DNA of 64,000 bases from Xanthobacteraceae bacterium (GCA_022844205.1 JALHMF010000004.1:116979-180978), one strand, 5' to 3'. Counted from the first letter of the stretch, positions 35,349-44,245 are shown. Notes: generated by a model not told the origin, from the sequence alone. Program-made: numbers and translations.

Positions 35349-36173
35349 CTACTCTATATGGAGCGAGTAGCCCTCGAAGGGAATGCCTGTGAACGCTACA
35401 GACCAGATTTCACCGGATTGAATGACGCGGAGGCGGGTGAGGGTGCCGGTCGTGACGATTTCACCGGCGGCGAGCGGCGGATTGATCCTGTCCCGATCGA
35501 GCACGGCGATAAGGTGCCGGAGCGACTTCAACGGACTGCCCAGCGTGTTTGCACCTTCGCCCTGTTCCTCCAATACGTCATTGCGGAACAGATTGATCTT
35601 CATACTGACGAGTTGCCGGAGCCATTCGGCATCCGTCAGCCGCCCTCGCGGTACTTTCTTTCCCGTCAGCAATGCACCGTGCACGCCAAGGGCCGCGACC
35701 GTATCGGCGCCCTGAAATTTCCAGCCGGGGAACATCGATGATACGATTTCAAAGCCCGGCGCGATCCAGTCCACGCAGCCGAGGATCTCATTTTCCGTCA
35801 TGCCCGGCTTCGGCGCTTCGGCGAAACCGAACACAATTTCCGGCTCGATTTTCGGTTCGAACAGATGAGCGATACGAAACTTGCCGCCGATTGATTCCAG
35901 ATCGTGAATGGTCGTGTCGTACATGTCACCCCACATGGGGGCGGTGACGTTGCACTCGGCCCAGATCGCAGTGTTGGTGAACCCAATCTTGCGTCCGGCC
36001 GCCTTCTCGCCGCGTGCAACGCGCAGCCGCCTAACTTCAGCAGCGACCTGATAGGCGAGGGGTAGATCAAAGCCGGTCACCCGTCCCGTAAAGGGTTCGA
36101 TTGTTCGGTGCGCGTCGAAACTCGCAAGCACTTCTTCTGCAATTCTGCGGGCAAGGCCTTGCTCTGCGTTCAT
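35349..36173 (-). CDS. 2-keto-4-pentenoate hydratase / fumarylacetoacetase-family protein
   Basis: 274 residues. Family features: RVTGFDLPLAYQVAAEVRRLRVARGEKAAGRKIGFTNTAIW (the K-I-G-F-T substrate/metal region), IEPEIVFGFAEAPKPGM (the E-x-E metal ligands), VDWIAPGFEIVSSMFPGW and the closing GEIVTTGTLTRLRVIQSGEIW. This resembles MhpD-type hydratases and 2-oxo-hept-3-ene-1,7-dioate hydratases (about 260 residues), enzymes of aromatic meta-cleavage pathways. No pathway partners are near, so the substrate is not known. It begins the block between radA and alr. Confidence 0.85.
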   Translation of the reverse strand: MNAEQGLARRIAEEVLASFDAHRTIEPFTGRVTGFDLPLAYQVAAEVRRLRVARGEKAAGRKIGFTNTAIWAECNVTAPMWGDMYDTTIHDLESIGGKFRIAHLFEPKIEPEIVFGFAEAPKPGMTENEILGCVDWIAPGFEIVSSMFPGWKFQGADTVAALGVHGALLTGKKVPRGRLTDAEWLRQLVSMKINLFRNDVLEEQGEGANTLGSPLKSLRHLIAVLDRDRINPPLAAGEIVTTGTLTRLRVIQSGEIWSVAFTGIPFEGYSLHIE

Positions 36174-36228
36174 CGCCTGCGTCCCGGAATTATTTCGGCT
36201 CTAAGTTATCACAATCGCAGAAGAGAGA

Positions 36229-37458
36229 TCAGGCGTAAGCCACCTGCTTGCGTCCGCCCTTGGTCAGCAGCCACGTAACGATGCCGACATTGAGCAGGTT
36301 CCACATCAAGCCGTGCGCGAAGGCGGCCTGATAAGAACCCGTGAGGTCGAAGATCAAGCCCGACACCCAGCCGCCGAGTGCCATGCCGACAACCGACATT
36401 GCAATCACGATGCCGACGCGGGTGGCCGCTTCCTGCGGCGGAAAATACTCGCGTACGATCACCGCATACATCGGCACGATGCCGCCCTGAAACAGGCCGA
36501 ACAGCGCGGAGATGACATAGAGCGAAGTGAGGCCGTCGAAGAAGAGATAGAGAAAGAGCGCCACGCCCTGCATCACCGATCCGATCATCAGGGTCGCGAC
36601 GCCGCCGATCCGATCGGCGACGAAGCCGGAAGCGAGGCGGCAGACGATGCCCATGCCCAGCATCAGGGAGAGCATTTCCGCGCCGCGCGCGACGCCGTAA
36701 CCAAGATCGCCGCAGTAAGCAACGATATGCACCTGCGGCATCGCCATCGCGACACAGCAGGCGACGCTCGCGATGCTGAGCAGCACCGTGAGCGCGTTTC
36801 TGGAAATGCCGAGCCGGTCGAGTGCGCCCTGCGCCGTCGCCGCCGCAGCCGAGCCCACCTGCGACGGCAGCGGCCGCCGCAGCATCAGGGTGAGCGGCAG
36901 CATCGTCAGGAGGCAGAAGATGCCCACGCCGATATGCGCCGCGCGCCAGCCGGACGTCGAAATGAAATACTGGAAAATCGGCGGCCACACCGTGCCCGCC
37001 ATGTAATTTCCGCTCGCCGCGATTGCCACCGCAATGCCGCGGCGGCGCGTGAACCATTGCGAAGTGTCCGCCATGATCGGCCCGAAGGTCGCCGATGCGC
37101 CAAGGCCGACGAGAAAATGCAGCAGCGCGAACTGCCACAAGGTCGCGGCAAAACCGGCGCCGACATAGCCGGCGAACAGGCAGACAGCGCTCAGCGCCAC
37201 GGGCACCATGATGCCGTAGCGGTCGGAGAGTTTGCCGAACACGACATTGCCGACGCCAAAGCCGAACATTGCCAGCGTATAAGGAACCGACGCGTCCGCG
37301 CGCAGCACGCCGAAATCGGCCTGCACGGCGGGCAGCGCCACCACCACCGACCACATGCCGACGCAGCCGATGGTGCCGAGCAGCAGCGCCGTCCACAGCC
37401 GCGCCCACGCATAGGACGACTCAACCTCGCTGACGGTTCCGCTTTTGGGGAAAATCAT
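36229..37458 (-). CDS. MFS transporter (12-helix, YbfB/OFA-like)
   Basis: About 409 residues from the ATG at 37456-37458. Twelve hydrophobic segments can be traced, starting LWTALLLGTIGCVGMWSVVVALPAVQADFGV. The loop 2-3 motif is GKLSDRYGIMVPVAL, and its second-half counterpart ADRIGGVATLMIG. FLVGLGASATFGPIMADTSQWFTRRRGIAVAIAASGNYMAGTVWPPIFQYFI resembles the oxalate/formate antiporter and monocarboxylate transporter groups. Substrate unknown, probably a small organic acid. It runs toward the hydratase gene with a 55-base gap and may supply its substrate. Confidence 0.85.
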   Translation of the reverse strand: MIFPKSGTVSEVESSYAWARLWTALLLGTIGCVGMWSVVVALPAVQADFGVLRADASVPYTLAMFGFGVGNVVFGKLSDRYGIMVPVALSAVCLFAGYVGAGFAATLWQFALLHFLVGLGASATFGPIMADTSQWFTRRRGIAVAIAASGNYMAGTVWPPIFQYFISTSGWRAAHIGVGIFCLLTMLPLTLMLRRPLPSQVGSAAAATAQGALDRLGISRNALTVLLSIASVACCVAMAMPQVHIVAYCGDLGYGVARGAEMLSLMLGMGIVCRLASGFVADRIGGVATLMIGSVMQGVALFLYLFFDGLTSLYVISALFGLFQGGIVPMYAVIVREYFPPQEAATRVGIVIAMSVVGMALGGWVSGLIFDLTGSYQAAFAHGLMWNLLNVGIVTWLLTKGGRKQVAYA

Positions 37459-37614
37459 GGCGCGGCACACTCCTCGTTCGCCGGGCGGAGGTCAAGCGTG
37501 GAGGACGCTGCGCGCATATTCCCGGGGTGCATGACTCATTCATTTCCCGGAATATTAGCGCGGCGCTGGATTCCGTTTCGCGCCGCACCTAAGATTGTCG
37601 TGGACAGGTGGCGA

Positions 37615-38217
37615 ATGCAGAACTCTGGCGACCCGCGCGATTTCGATATTTTCATCCGCGAGGGCGAGCAGCGAATGTTCTGGCGTCACACCAATCACGG
37701 GATCACGGTGAACGGCGACGTCCTGCGCTGGCAGTACGAGGGACACGACCGCGAAAGGAAGTTTGGCGAGATTGTTTCCGTGCATCTTTCGAGCTCGCAT
37801 GTAGCGCGCCACGGCGATGTCTACAATTGCCAGGTTCGATTTCGCGACGGCGACAATCTCATTCTCTACAGCACCACCGATATGGGGCTGCCGGACGATG
37901 CGCGGGCACTTTCATATCGGGAATTCATTCTTGCGCTGCATGCGGCACTCGCCAAATCGGGCGAAAGCGGCATCCGCTTTCGCGCTGGCATGAGCGAGGG
38001 AAAGCATACTTTCTTCATGGTGACGGCCATCGCGGCGGCGTTGATGTTCGTGGTGCTGCCGGTCGGTCTGTTTCTGATTCTGGAGACGTCCTGGCATGTT
38101 CTTGGACTGATTGTTGCGGGTGCCGGCCTCATGTGGCCGCTGTGGAAGCACTGGCAAAACAACCACCCGCGCGACTATGCGCCGGACGATCTGCCCTGTG
38201 AATTGATCCCCGGCTGA
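37615..38217 (+). CDS. Membrane protein with N-terminal soluble domain, unknown
   Basis: 200 residues from the ATG at 37615, chosen because AGGTGGCGA stands just before it. The first ~125 residues are soluble (FDIFIREGEQRMFWRHTNHGITVNGDVLRWQYEGHDRERKFGEIVSVHLSSSHVARHGDVYNCQVRFRDGDNLILYS), a beta-rich pattern like a PH-type domain. Two membrane helices follow (FFMVTAIAAALMFVVLPVGLFLIL; HVLGLIVAGAGLMWPLW), with a charged tail. The family is not recognised. It is followed by a second membrane protein gene and a methyltransferase gene on the same strand. Confidence 0.7.
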   Translation: MQNSGDPRDFDIFIREGEQRMFWRHTNHGITVNGDVLRWQYEGHDRERKFGEIVSVHLSSSHVARHGDVYNCQVRFRDGDNLILYSTTDMGLPDDARALSYREFILALHAALAKSGESGIRFRAGMSEGKHTFFMVTAIAAALMFVVLPVGLFLILETSWHVLGLIVAGAGLMWPLWKHWQNNHPRDYAPDDLPCELIPG

Positions 38218-38219
38218 TC

Positions 38220-38236
38220 CCGGCAAAATTTGCCGG
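38220..38236. repeat. Perfect palindrome CCGGCAAA-A-TTTGCCGG
   Basis: An 8-bp perfect inverted repeat around a single A, within a wider inverted GATCCC/GGGATC. It begins 3 bases after the stop at 38215-38217. It could be a weak terminator hairpin (no T run follows) or a binding site for the next gene. Confidence 0.5.
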
Positions 38237-38281
38237 TGCGGGATCAACGAATTGGCAAGGACCATCGGCGATGCTGCGTGC

Positions 38282-38785
38282 ATGCGCGAACGCAGCCATT
38301 TTTCCGCAAGACAGAACATCGCGATTGCCATGCTCTCCTGCGGCATCGGCCTTTATGTGATCCTCGCGGGCTTCGGTCTTTTGCCGCTGCCGGGGGGCAA
38401 GCAAAGCCTCAGCGGCCCGCTCTGGGTCGTGCTGCTTTCCGGCGGTGCGTTTCTGCTCGGTGGTTTGATCGTGCTGTCGCGCGGCGCCGCGGGCGACGGA
38501 CAGTTTGCAGGGCCGCTGCCGGCCGAAGCGCCGTTCTGGCTGCGCGCCCTTCAGTATGTCTCGGTGCTTGCGATCTTTGCGGCCTTTGGCGCCATCGGCA
38601 CCTGGATCGCCTTCGGTCCTGGCACCCAGCCGTTTCATCTGAGCGTTCCGTGGTTCGTCACCGAAAGTTTCGGCGAGCAGTTCGCCCGGCTCGCCTTCGG
38701 CGCGGGCGCGCTGCTGACCTGGGCCTGCACGATTGCGATTGCTTTGAACGGTGCACGTAAGTTGTTCGGGCGCGAAACGAATTGA
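38282..38785 (+). CDS. Small integral membrane protein, unknown
   Basis: 167 residues from the ATG at 38282; an in-frame TTG ten codons upstream is an alternative, and no start has a clear ribosome binding site. Four hydrophobic segments (IAIAMLSCGIGLYVILAGFGLLPL; LWVVLLSGGAFLLGGLIVLS; ALQYVSVLAIFAAFGAIGTWIAFG; LAFGAGALLTWACTIAIALNG). The order of short loops (HLSVPWFVTESFGEQFAR) hints at a conserved membrane family, but the family is not recognised. It is co-directional with the gene before and the methyltransferase after. Confidence 0.65.
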   Translation: MRERSHFSARQNIAIAMLSCGIGLYVILAGFGLLPLPGGKQSLSGPLWVVLLSGGAFLLGGLIVLSRGAAGDGQFAGPLPAEAPFWLRALQYVSVLAIFAAFGAIGTWIAFGPGTQPFHLSVPWFVTESFGEQFARLAFGAGALLTWACTIAIALNGARKLFGRETN

Positions 38786-38806
38786 AGCCACGTGCTATGC
38801 TTTTTC

Positions 38807-39472
38807 ATGGCTCACGATTTCTGGTCTAAACCCGTTTCCGGCGAGGATGGCCGACTGGATGCACCCGCGTTTCACAAAAATCGCGAGCCGATCTTTGCGG
38901 TGCTGGAGCGGCATCTGCGCGGGAAACGTGGCACGCTGCTGGAACTCGGCAGCGGCAGCGGCCAGCATGCGGTGGACTATGCGAGCCGCCTGCCGGAGAT
39001 CATTTGGCAACCGAGCGATCGGGATGACGCGGCCTTGAACAGCATTGCCGCGTGGCGCGAATTTTCCGTGTTGCCCAATATCCGTCCGCCGGTTGCCATC
39101 GACCTCATGCGAAAAGACTGGGCGGAGCGGGCGGCACCCGAACTTTCGCGTGAAAGTTTGATCGCGGTCTTCTGCGCCAATGTCATCCACATTTCGCCGT
39201 GGCAAGTGGCCGAAGGCCTGTTCGCGAATGCGGGCTTGTTGCTTCAACGAGGCGGAAAATTGTTTCTCTACGGGCCGTTCATGAGGAGTGGCGCGCATAC
39301 GGCGCCCAGCAACGAGCAGTTCGATAGAACGCTGCGTGCGCGCAATCCCGAATGGGGCCTGCGCGACATGAACGACGTCACGGCGCTGGCGGAAACAGCC
39401 GGGCTGCGGCTTGCAGAAACCATCCCCATGCCCGCCAACAATTTCACGTTGATCTTCGAACGCGCTGAATAG
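38807..39472 (+). CDS. DUF938 SAM-dependent methyltransferase-like protein
   Basis: 221 residues from the ATG at 38807. Starts FWSKPVSGEDGRLDAPAFHKNREPIFAVLERHL, the DUF938 opening (A-x-x-R-N-x-x-P-I). SAM motif LLELGSGSGQHAVDYASRLPEIIWQPSDRDD, then VFCANVIHISPWQVAEGLFANAGLLLQRGGKLFLYGPFMRSGAHTAPSNEQFDRTLRARNPEWGLRDMNDV, all typical of this family (about 200 residues). The methyl acceptor is unknown. It is the last gene before the Crp/Fnr regulator. Confidence 0.87.
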   Translation: MAHDFWSKPVSGEDGRLDAPAFHKNREPIFAVLERHLRGKRGTLLELGSGSGQHAVDYASRLPEIIWQPSDRDDAALNSIAAWREFSVLPNIRPPVAIDLMRKDWAERAAPELSRESLIAVFCANVIHISPWQVAEGLFANAGLLLQRGGKLFLYGPFMRSGAHTAPSNEQFDRTLRARNPEWGLRDMNDVTALAETAGLRLAETIPMPANNFTLIFERAE

Positions 39473-39618
39473 ACCGCGCGGCGACGGGCGGGCCGTCTGA
39501 CTTCATTCCATCCGATCATGTCGTGGCCGCGCGAGCGATGGATGAACACCGGCATTACACTTATAGATTGCAATTATTCATCGCGCAATATAAAATTGTA
39601 CTCGAGATTCCCCGGACC

Positions 39619-40269
39619 ATGGTCAAACCCAAGAGACCATTCGACATTCAAGAGTTTCTTTCCGCCCCCGACGGCGGCCGGACCATTGCAAACTATAATG
39701 AAAGGCAGGTCGTCTTCTCCCAAGGGGAAGCGGCGGATTCCATCTTCTACATCCAGGAAGGCAAGGTGAAGGTCACGGTCGTTTCCTCCCAGGGGAAGGA
39801 GGCCGTCATCGCCATCATGGGACAGGGGGACTTCGTAGGCGAGGGATGCCTGGCCGGCCAGCCTCTGCGCATTTCGACTCTCGTCGCCATGACGAAATGC
39901 ATCCTGATGCGGCTGGAAAAATCAGTGGTCATCCGCGCGCTTCGTGAAGAGCCGTTATTCGCTGAGAAATTCGTAGCACATCTGCTGGCGCGGAACGTAC
40001 GGGTCGAGGCCGACCTCGTAGATCAGCTCTTCAATTCGAGCGAGAAACGGCTGGCCCGATTGCTTCTTCTGATGGCGAATTTCGGCAACGAGGAATCTCC
40101 GCGGCCCGCGGTCATAAAAATCAGCCAGGAGACGCTCGCCGAAATGGTCGGCACCACAAGGCCGCGCGTGAATTTTTTTATGAACAAATTTCGGCAGCTC
40201 GGCTTTGTTGAGTACAACGGCGCTTTGAAAGTGCACCCCTCCTTGCTGAGCGTCGTGCTGCACGACTGA
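39619..40269 (+). CDS. Crp/Fnr-family transcriptional regulator
   Basis: 216 residues from the ATG at 39619; upstream in-frame codons run through an A+T-rich region more like a promoter. The cyclic-nucleotide-like domain spans residues 10-130 (VVFSQGEAADSIFYIQEGKVKVTVVSSQGKEAVIAIMGQGDFVGEGCLAG). The Crp-type helix-turn-helix is at about 165-205 (ISQETLAEMVGTTRPRVNFFMNKFRQLGFVEYNG). It lacks the N-terminal Cys cluster of FNR, so it is not an iron-sulfur sensor; the cAMP-contact Arg-Ser pattern of CRP is also not evident. The ligand is unknown. It lies just upstream of a box cluster and the ice-binding autotransporter gene and may control it. Confidence 0.86.
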   Translation: MVKPKRPFDIQEFLSAPDGGRTIANYNERQVVFSQGEAADSIFYIQEGKVKVTVVSSQGKEAVIAIMGQGDFVGEGCLAGQPLRISTLVAMTKCILMRLEKSVVIRALREEPLFAEKFVAHLLARNVRVEADLVDQLFNSSEKRLARLLLLMANFGNEESPRPAVIKISQETLAEMVGTTRPRVNFFMNKFRQLGFVEYNGALKVHPSLLSVVLHD

Positions 40270-40293
40270 AGATGCCGCCGGACAAGTCTGCGG

Positions 40294-40474
40294 TTGAACT
40301 TGATCCGGCTTAGGCAGGGTCCTTGAAAACACGATCAAAAAAACGCCTCCGGTGAATCGAAGAGTTCGTCCTCGCACCGCGCCTGTTGCTCATTGTTCAA
40401 TTTTGAACGGTGCAAGATTGAACACGTTCGTGAGCAAGTCATTTTTCCCTTGTTCAATTTTGGACCGTCCAAAA
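40294..40474. promoter_or_regulatory. Operator cluster with TTGAAC boxes upstream of the autotransporter gene
   Basis: A 19-base direct repeat (TTGTTCAATTTTG-A/G-AC-G/C-GT) occurs at 40393-40411 and 40450-40468, 17 of 19 bases the same. The first holds the inverted repeat GTTCAA-TT-TTGAAC (40395-40408). The second runs into a perfect palindrome TTTTGGAC-C-GTCCAAAA (40458-40474). A further TTGAAC with GAAC-AC-GTTC lies near 40418-40429 and another TTGAAC at 40294-40299. The arrangement is that of a multi-site operator for the gene at 40536; the adjacent Crp/Fnr regulator is the natural candidate, by inference. Confidence 0.65.
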
Positions 40475-40535
40475 CTGTACTGATGAGCGCTCCTTCCTTT
40501 CCTACCATTCATCCACTCATTGGAACGGTGGCGGT

Positions 40536-42620
40536 ATGTCGATCCGGACAAACAGTTGCGCGCGAACAGGAAACGGATCGCGATATCTTTCAAGTTGCTC
40601 GGCCGCAGCCCTCATGGTGCTCGGCCTGATGGCAGCAGCAGCCCCGGTTTCCGCGCAGGCGCCTCCCTTGGGAACCGTGGATGACTTCGCGGTACTGGGC
40701 GGCTCGGCCGTGACCAACACCGGCCCCACGGTTCTGACCGGAACCGCCGCGAGGCCCGGGAACCTTGGCGTCAGTCCGGGTTCGTCGATCACGGGTTTTT
40801 TTGCGGTTGATGGCGGACCGGGAATCCTGACCGGCCCGGGTGCGTCCATCCATCAGAATGACGCGGTCGCGATCCAGGCGCAAAGCGATCTCACCATCGC
40901 CTACAACAATCTGGCGGGCAGGCCCACCACGGCGGACCTCACGGGCCAGGATCTGGGCGGTAAAACCCTCGTGCCGGGCGTCTACAATTTTAGTTCGGCG
41001 GCTCAGTTGACCGGCGCGCTCACCCTGAACGGACTGGGCAACCCAAACGCAGTTTTCATCTTCAACATTGGCAGCACGCTGACCACGGCGAGCGCTTCGA
41101 GCGTATTGCTGATCAACGCCGCGCAAGGCGGCAATGTGTTTTGGAGAGTCGGCAGCTCAGCGACCCTGGGTACCGGCACAACGTTCGCGGGCGATATCCT
41201 TGCGCTGGCGAGCATCACCCTCACCACGGGTGCCACCATTACCTGCGGGGCCGCCTGGGCGCGCACGGGCGCGGTGATATTGGATACCAACACGATCTCC
41301 TTGTGCGATCTTATTGTCGGGACAGGAGGGGTGGTTCTCGGGCCTACCGGGGCACCGGTGTTGGCGTCTTTGCTGCCAACATCGGCTTCGAGAAATGAGT
41401 TCTCGGTCGCTGATGGAATCGATACTTTTGTTGCCAATGGCGGCATCCTGCCTTTGGCGTTCCTGGATCTCTTTAATTTGACGCCGACCCAGCTGGCGGC
41501 AGCGCTCACGCAACTTTCAGGCGAGACCGCCACCGGCTCCTCACCGGCAGCGGCGCAGGCGATGAATTCGTTCCTGTCGCTGTTGACCAGTCCGTTCTCC
41601 GACACCGGCCGGCCTTTCGCGGACGATGAGCGTCCGTTCGGCGACAACCGCGACGCCCCGCCGAGGGTCGTCAAGGCACTCGGCATTGCGCCGGAAGCCC
41701 GACAGTCGCCGGTCAGCGGAGTCTTTACGTCGCCCGGCCGGGCGCGCGAGCCGGGCCGGTGGGGTATCTGGAGCGCCGTTTATGGTGGGCAGGGCAACGC
41801 ATCGGGTGACCCGCAAACCGGCAGCCATGACCGGTCGGTGCGCTCTTACGGTTTTGCCACCGGCCTCGACTACCGGATCAACGACAACACCATTGCCGGC
41901 TTTGCGCTCGCCGGCGGCGGCACGCGCTTTGGCCTGTCGGGCGGACTCGGCAGCGGACGCAGCGACATGTTTCAGGCGGCTGTTTACAGCACCACGCGCG
42001 TGCATGCGGCATATGCCTCGGCGGCGCTCGCTTATGCCTGGCATGACATGTCCACTGATCGCTTTGTAACGGTCGCGGGTACCGATCATCTCGTCGCCGA
42101 TTATTCCGCCCACAATGTGGGCGCACGGGTCGAAGGCGGCTATCGCTACGCACTCCCAAGCCCGCCGGGCTGGCGGAGCCGGTCCGGATACACCCCCTAT
42201 GCCGCGGCCCAGGCGCAGGTCTTCCGTACGCCGTCCTACAGCGAAAGTGCCGCCTCCGGCTCGGCGGTGTTCGCGCTTGCCTATGACGCCCGCACGACCA
42301 CCACCGCCCGTACCGAGCTTGGCGCCTGGTACGACTGGCGGGCACACATCGATCCCAACACCGTCGTATCGTTGCGCTCACGCTTGGCCTGGGCGCACGA
42401 CTTCTGGTCGTCGCCGAACGTAACCGCGAGTTTCATCGCGCTGCCTGGATCGAGCTTCGTCGTAACCGGCGCCAGGCCGGACAGCGATCTGGTGCTCGCC
42501 TCGGTCGGCGTGGAGACCTTTTGGAGGAACGGCTATTCCCTTGGCGTGCGTCTCGACGGCGAATTCGGCGAGAACACGCAGAGATATTCGGCGACCGGAC
42601 GGCTGCGCTATACGTGGTGA
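40536..42620 (+). CDS. Ice-binding-like (DUF3494) domain fused to an autotransporter barrel
   Basis: 694 residues. A long signal peptide ends near residue 40 (LSSCSAAALMVLGLMAAAAPVSA-Q). Residues ~47-258 match the DUF3494 ice-binding beta-solenoid pattern: LGTVDDFAVLGGSAVTNTGPTVLTGTAARPGNLGVSPGSSITGF, LVPGVYNFSSAAQLTGALTLNG, NAVFIFNIGSTLTTASASSVLLINAAQGGNVFWRVGSSATLGTGTTFAGDILA and GAAWARTGAVILDTNTI. A linker with an autotransporter junction (NLTPTQLAAALTQLSGETATG) leads to the barrel (~415-694) ending RLRYTW. The domain is probably shown on the cell surface. Ice binding is not implied, as many DUF3494 proteins are adhesins. It follows a box cluster. Confidence 0.85.
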   Translation: MSIRTNSCARTGNGSRYLSSCSAAALMVLGLMAAAAPVSAQAPPLGTVDDFAVLGGSAVTNTGPTVLTGTAARPGNLGVSPGSSITGFFAVDGGPGILTGPGASIHQNDAVAIQAQSDLTIAYNNLAGRPTTADLTGQDLGGKTLVPGVYNFSSAAQLTGALTLNGLGNPNAVFIFNIGSTLTTASASSVLLINAAQGGNVFWRVGSSATLGTGTTFAGDILALASITLTTGATITCGAAWARTGAVILDTNTISLCDLIVGTGGVVLGPTGAPVLASLLPTSASRNEFSVADGIDTFVANGGILPLAFLDLFNLTPTQLAAALTQLSGETATGSSPAAAQAMNSFLSLLTSPFSDTGRPFADDERPFGDNRDAPPRVVKALGIAPEARQSPVSGVFTSPGRAREPGRWGIWSAVYGGQGNASGDPQTGSHDRSVRSYGFATGLDYRINDNTIAGFALAGGGTRFGLSGGLGSGRSDMFQAAVYSTTRVHAAYASAALAYAWHDMSTDRFVTVAGTDHLVADYSAHNVGARVEGGYRYALPSPPGWRSRSGYTPYAAAQAQVFRTPSYSESAASGSAVFALAYDARTTTTARTELGAWYDWRAHIDPNTVVSLRSRLAWAHDFWSSPNVTASFIALPGSSFVVTGARPDSDLVLASVGVETFWRNGYSLGVRLDGEFGENTQRYSATGRLRYTW

Positions 42621-42834
42621 AGGGCGTTGTGCGACCGGAGCCGAGGGGAGCACGGCACATCGTACTCTTCACGCTGCAATGACCGCGTTTTGACGCGGGC
42701 ATCCCCTCGATGCGGGCGGCGGTGAACATGCGCGCTCGGTGGGAACGGGGCTTTCGCCCGGCGATGAGCGACCCGCAACCGGAAACGGACTCTTTCCTGC
42801 GCGCGGCCGTGGACACCTCGCTGACATTGCTCGC

Positions 42835-43593
42835 CTAGCGCAGCGGCGCCAGCGCATTTCGCAGCGGCTCGCTCGACATCGCCATCAGCCCATCGAACGC
42901 GCGATCAAGCTCCAGAATGAGGAAGATCGCCCCCGACACCGACAGCGCGCAAACGATCAGCGCGCCGATCGTGACCGGCGACGCGCGCCCCACCAGTCCG
43001 AATCCTGCGAACAGCACGACCAGCCAGAACACCAGCACGACGAGGAAGGCCGTGCGGATTGAATTCCCGGTCTGGGCGTGGAGTTGCAGGCGTGCCAGCG
43101 CGATCTCGTTGGTGATTTGCAGCGCCCGGTCGCGCAGCCCGCGCTGCACTTCGTTGCGCGGATTGATCGCCTGCAGGTCGCGCAAATAGGCCTCGCCCTC
43201 GGCCGTTTTCTGGAACGCCGGCAGCACCGGGGTGGATTCATTATCCTCGGTCCAGATGCGGTCGGCCATCGCGGGCAGCACACGGCGCAACTGCGTGCGT
43301 GCGGCGCGCGTTTCGGGACCATATTGTTCAAGGAATGCGTCGAGCAGCACGAAGTTCGACGTCAACTGCCGCACCTGCGTGGACTTCGCATCGAACGTAC
43401 TTTTCGCCGTCGCCACCAGCAGTCCGAGCACAAGGGCGGTGAGGGTGGCTATAAGACTCATCGCGAGCTTCACCACTTCCTTGGAATCGGGATTCAAATC
43501 GTGGCGGGGCAGCACGCTGCGGATCGCCATGCCGATCAGGGCGCCCGTGAACATGAATGCGAAAACCAGAAGCGACACACTGATGGCGTTCAT
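42835..43593 (-). CDS. DUF4239-family membrane protein
   Basis: 252 residues. Two N-terminal membrane helices (SVSLLVFAFMFTGALIGMAI; LAMSLIATLTALVLGLLVATAK) flank a short loop. A cytoplasmic helical region (FDAKSTQVRQLTSNFVLLDAFLEQYGPETRAARTQLRRVLPAMADRIW) follows, then two C-terminal helices (TAFLVVLVFWLVVLFAGFGLVG; TIGALIVCALSVSGAIFLILELD). The GLLVATAK-STFDAKS segment and ILELDRAFDGLM ending are typical of DUF4239 (Bestrophin-like) proteins; function unknown, possibly channel-like. It lies next to folE in the same direction. Confidence 0.82.
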   Translation of the reverse strand: MNAISVSLLVFAFMFTGALIGMAIRSVLPRHDLNPDSKEVVKLAMSLIATLTALVLGLLVATAKSTFDAKSTQVRQLTSNFVLLDAFLEQYGPETRAARTQLRRVLPAMADRIWTEDNESTPVLPAFQKTAEGEAYLRDLQAINPRNEVQRGLRDRALQITNEIALARLQLHAQTGNSIRTAFLVVLVFWLVVLFAGFGLVGRASPVTIGALIVCALSVSGAIFLILELDRAFDGLMAMSSEPLRNALAPLR

Positions 43594-43621
43594 TGCGGAA
43601 AGTCCCCCGATGGATGGCGGC

Positions 43622-44245
43622 TTATAAAACGGCCGCTCTCGTCCCCTTCAAACCGATGGCCGACAGGAATTCGTTTCGTGTTTCCGCGCGCGTCCGGAAG
43701 CTGCCGAGCATCCGGCTTGTCACCATGCTGGCGGCATCCTTGTGCACGCCGCGGGTGGTGACGCAGGTGTGCATCGCCTCCACGATCACGCCGACGCCCA
43801 CGGGCTTCAGCACGCGGTCGAGCGTGTTCGCGATTTCCGCCGTCATGCGTTCCTGAATCTGCATGCGCTTCGCGTAAACCTCCACGAGGCGCGCGAGCTT
43901 GGAGATGCCGACCACGCGCCGCTTCGGCAGGTAGCCGATATGCACGCGCCCGATGATCGGCGCCATATGATGCTCGCAATGCGATTCGAAACGGATGTCG
44001 CGCAGGAGCACGATCTCATCGTAGCCCGCGACTTCCCGGAAGGTCCGTTGCAGGTAGGCTTCCGCGTCCTCCGCGTAGCCGGAAAACCATTCCTCATAGG
44101 CGCGCGCCACGCGCTTTGGCGTATCCAGCAGGCCTTCGCGGTCGGGATCCTCGCCGGCCCAGCGGATCAGCGTTCGCACGGCGGCTTCCGCTTCTCCGCG
44201 AGAGGGGCGTGCGGCCTTCTTTGCCGGGGTCGTTTTGGCTTTCAT
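43622..44245 (-). CDS. folE: GTP cyclohydrolase I
   Basis: 207 residues from the ATG at 44243-44245 (GGAGAACCCC upstream). Type IA family: [32 protein letters not shown], the zinc and active-site segment [51 protein letters not shown], and [27 protein letters not shown] with the third zinc ligand Cys. It converts GTP to dihydroneopterin triphosphate for folate. The basic Lys/Ala N-terminus ([17 protein letters not shown]) is an extra tail. It is followed on the same strand by the DUF4239 gene and preceded by the HtrA-like gene. Confidence 0.96.
   Translation of the reverse strand: MKAKTTPAKKAARPSRGEAEAAVRTLIRWAGEDPDREGLLDTPKRVARAYEEWFSGYAEDAEAYLQRTFREVAGYDEIVLLRDIRFESHCEHHMAPIIGRVHIGYLPKRRVVGISKLARLVEVYAKRMQIQERMTAEIANTLDRVLKPVGVGVIVEAMHTCVTTRGVHKDAASMVTSRMLGSFRTRAETRNEFLSAIGLKGTRAAVL

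Noticed and set aside
36313-37614. Upstream part of a 634-codon plus-strand frame running across the MFS gene
   Set aside because: The real gene begins at 37615. The earlier part is antisense to the MFS transporter and has Arg/His-rich shadow composition.
42710-42838. Small plus-strand frame (~42 codons) between the autotransporter and DUF4239 genes
   Set aside because: No ribosome binding site, no recognisable features, and it ends inside the neighbouring gene's 3' end. Not enough support to call a gene.
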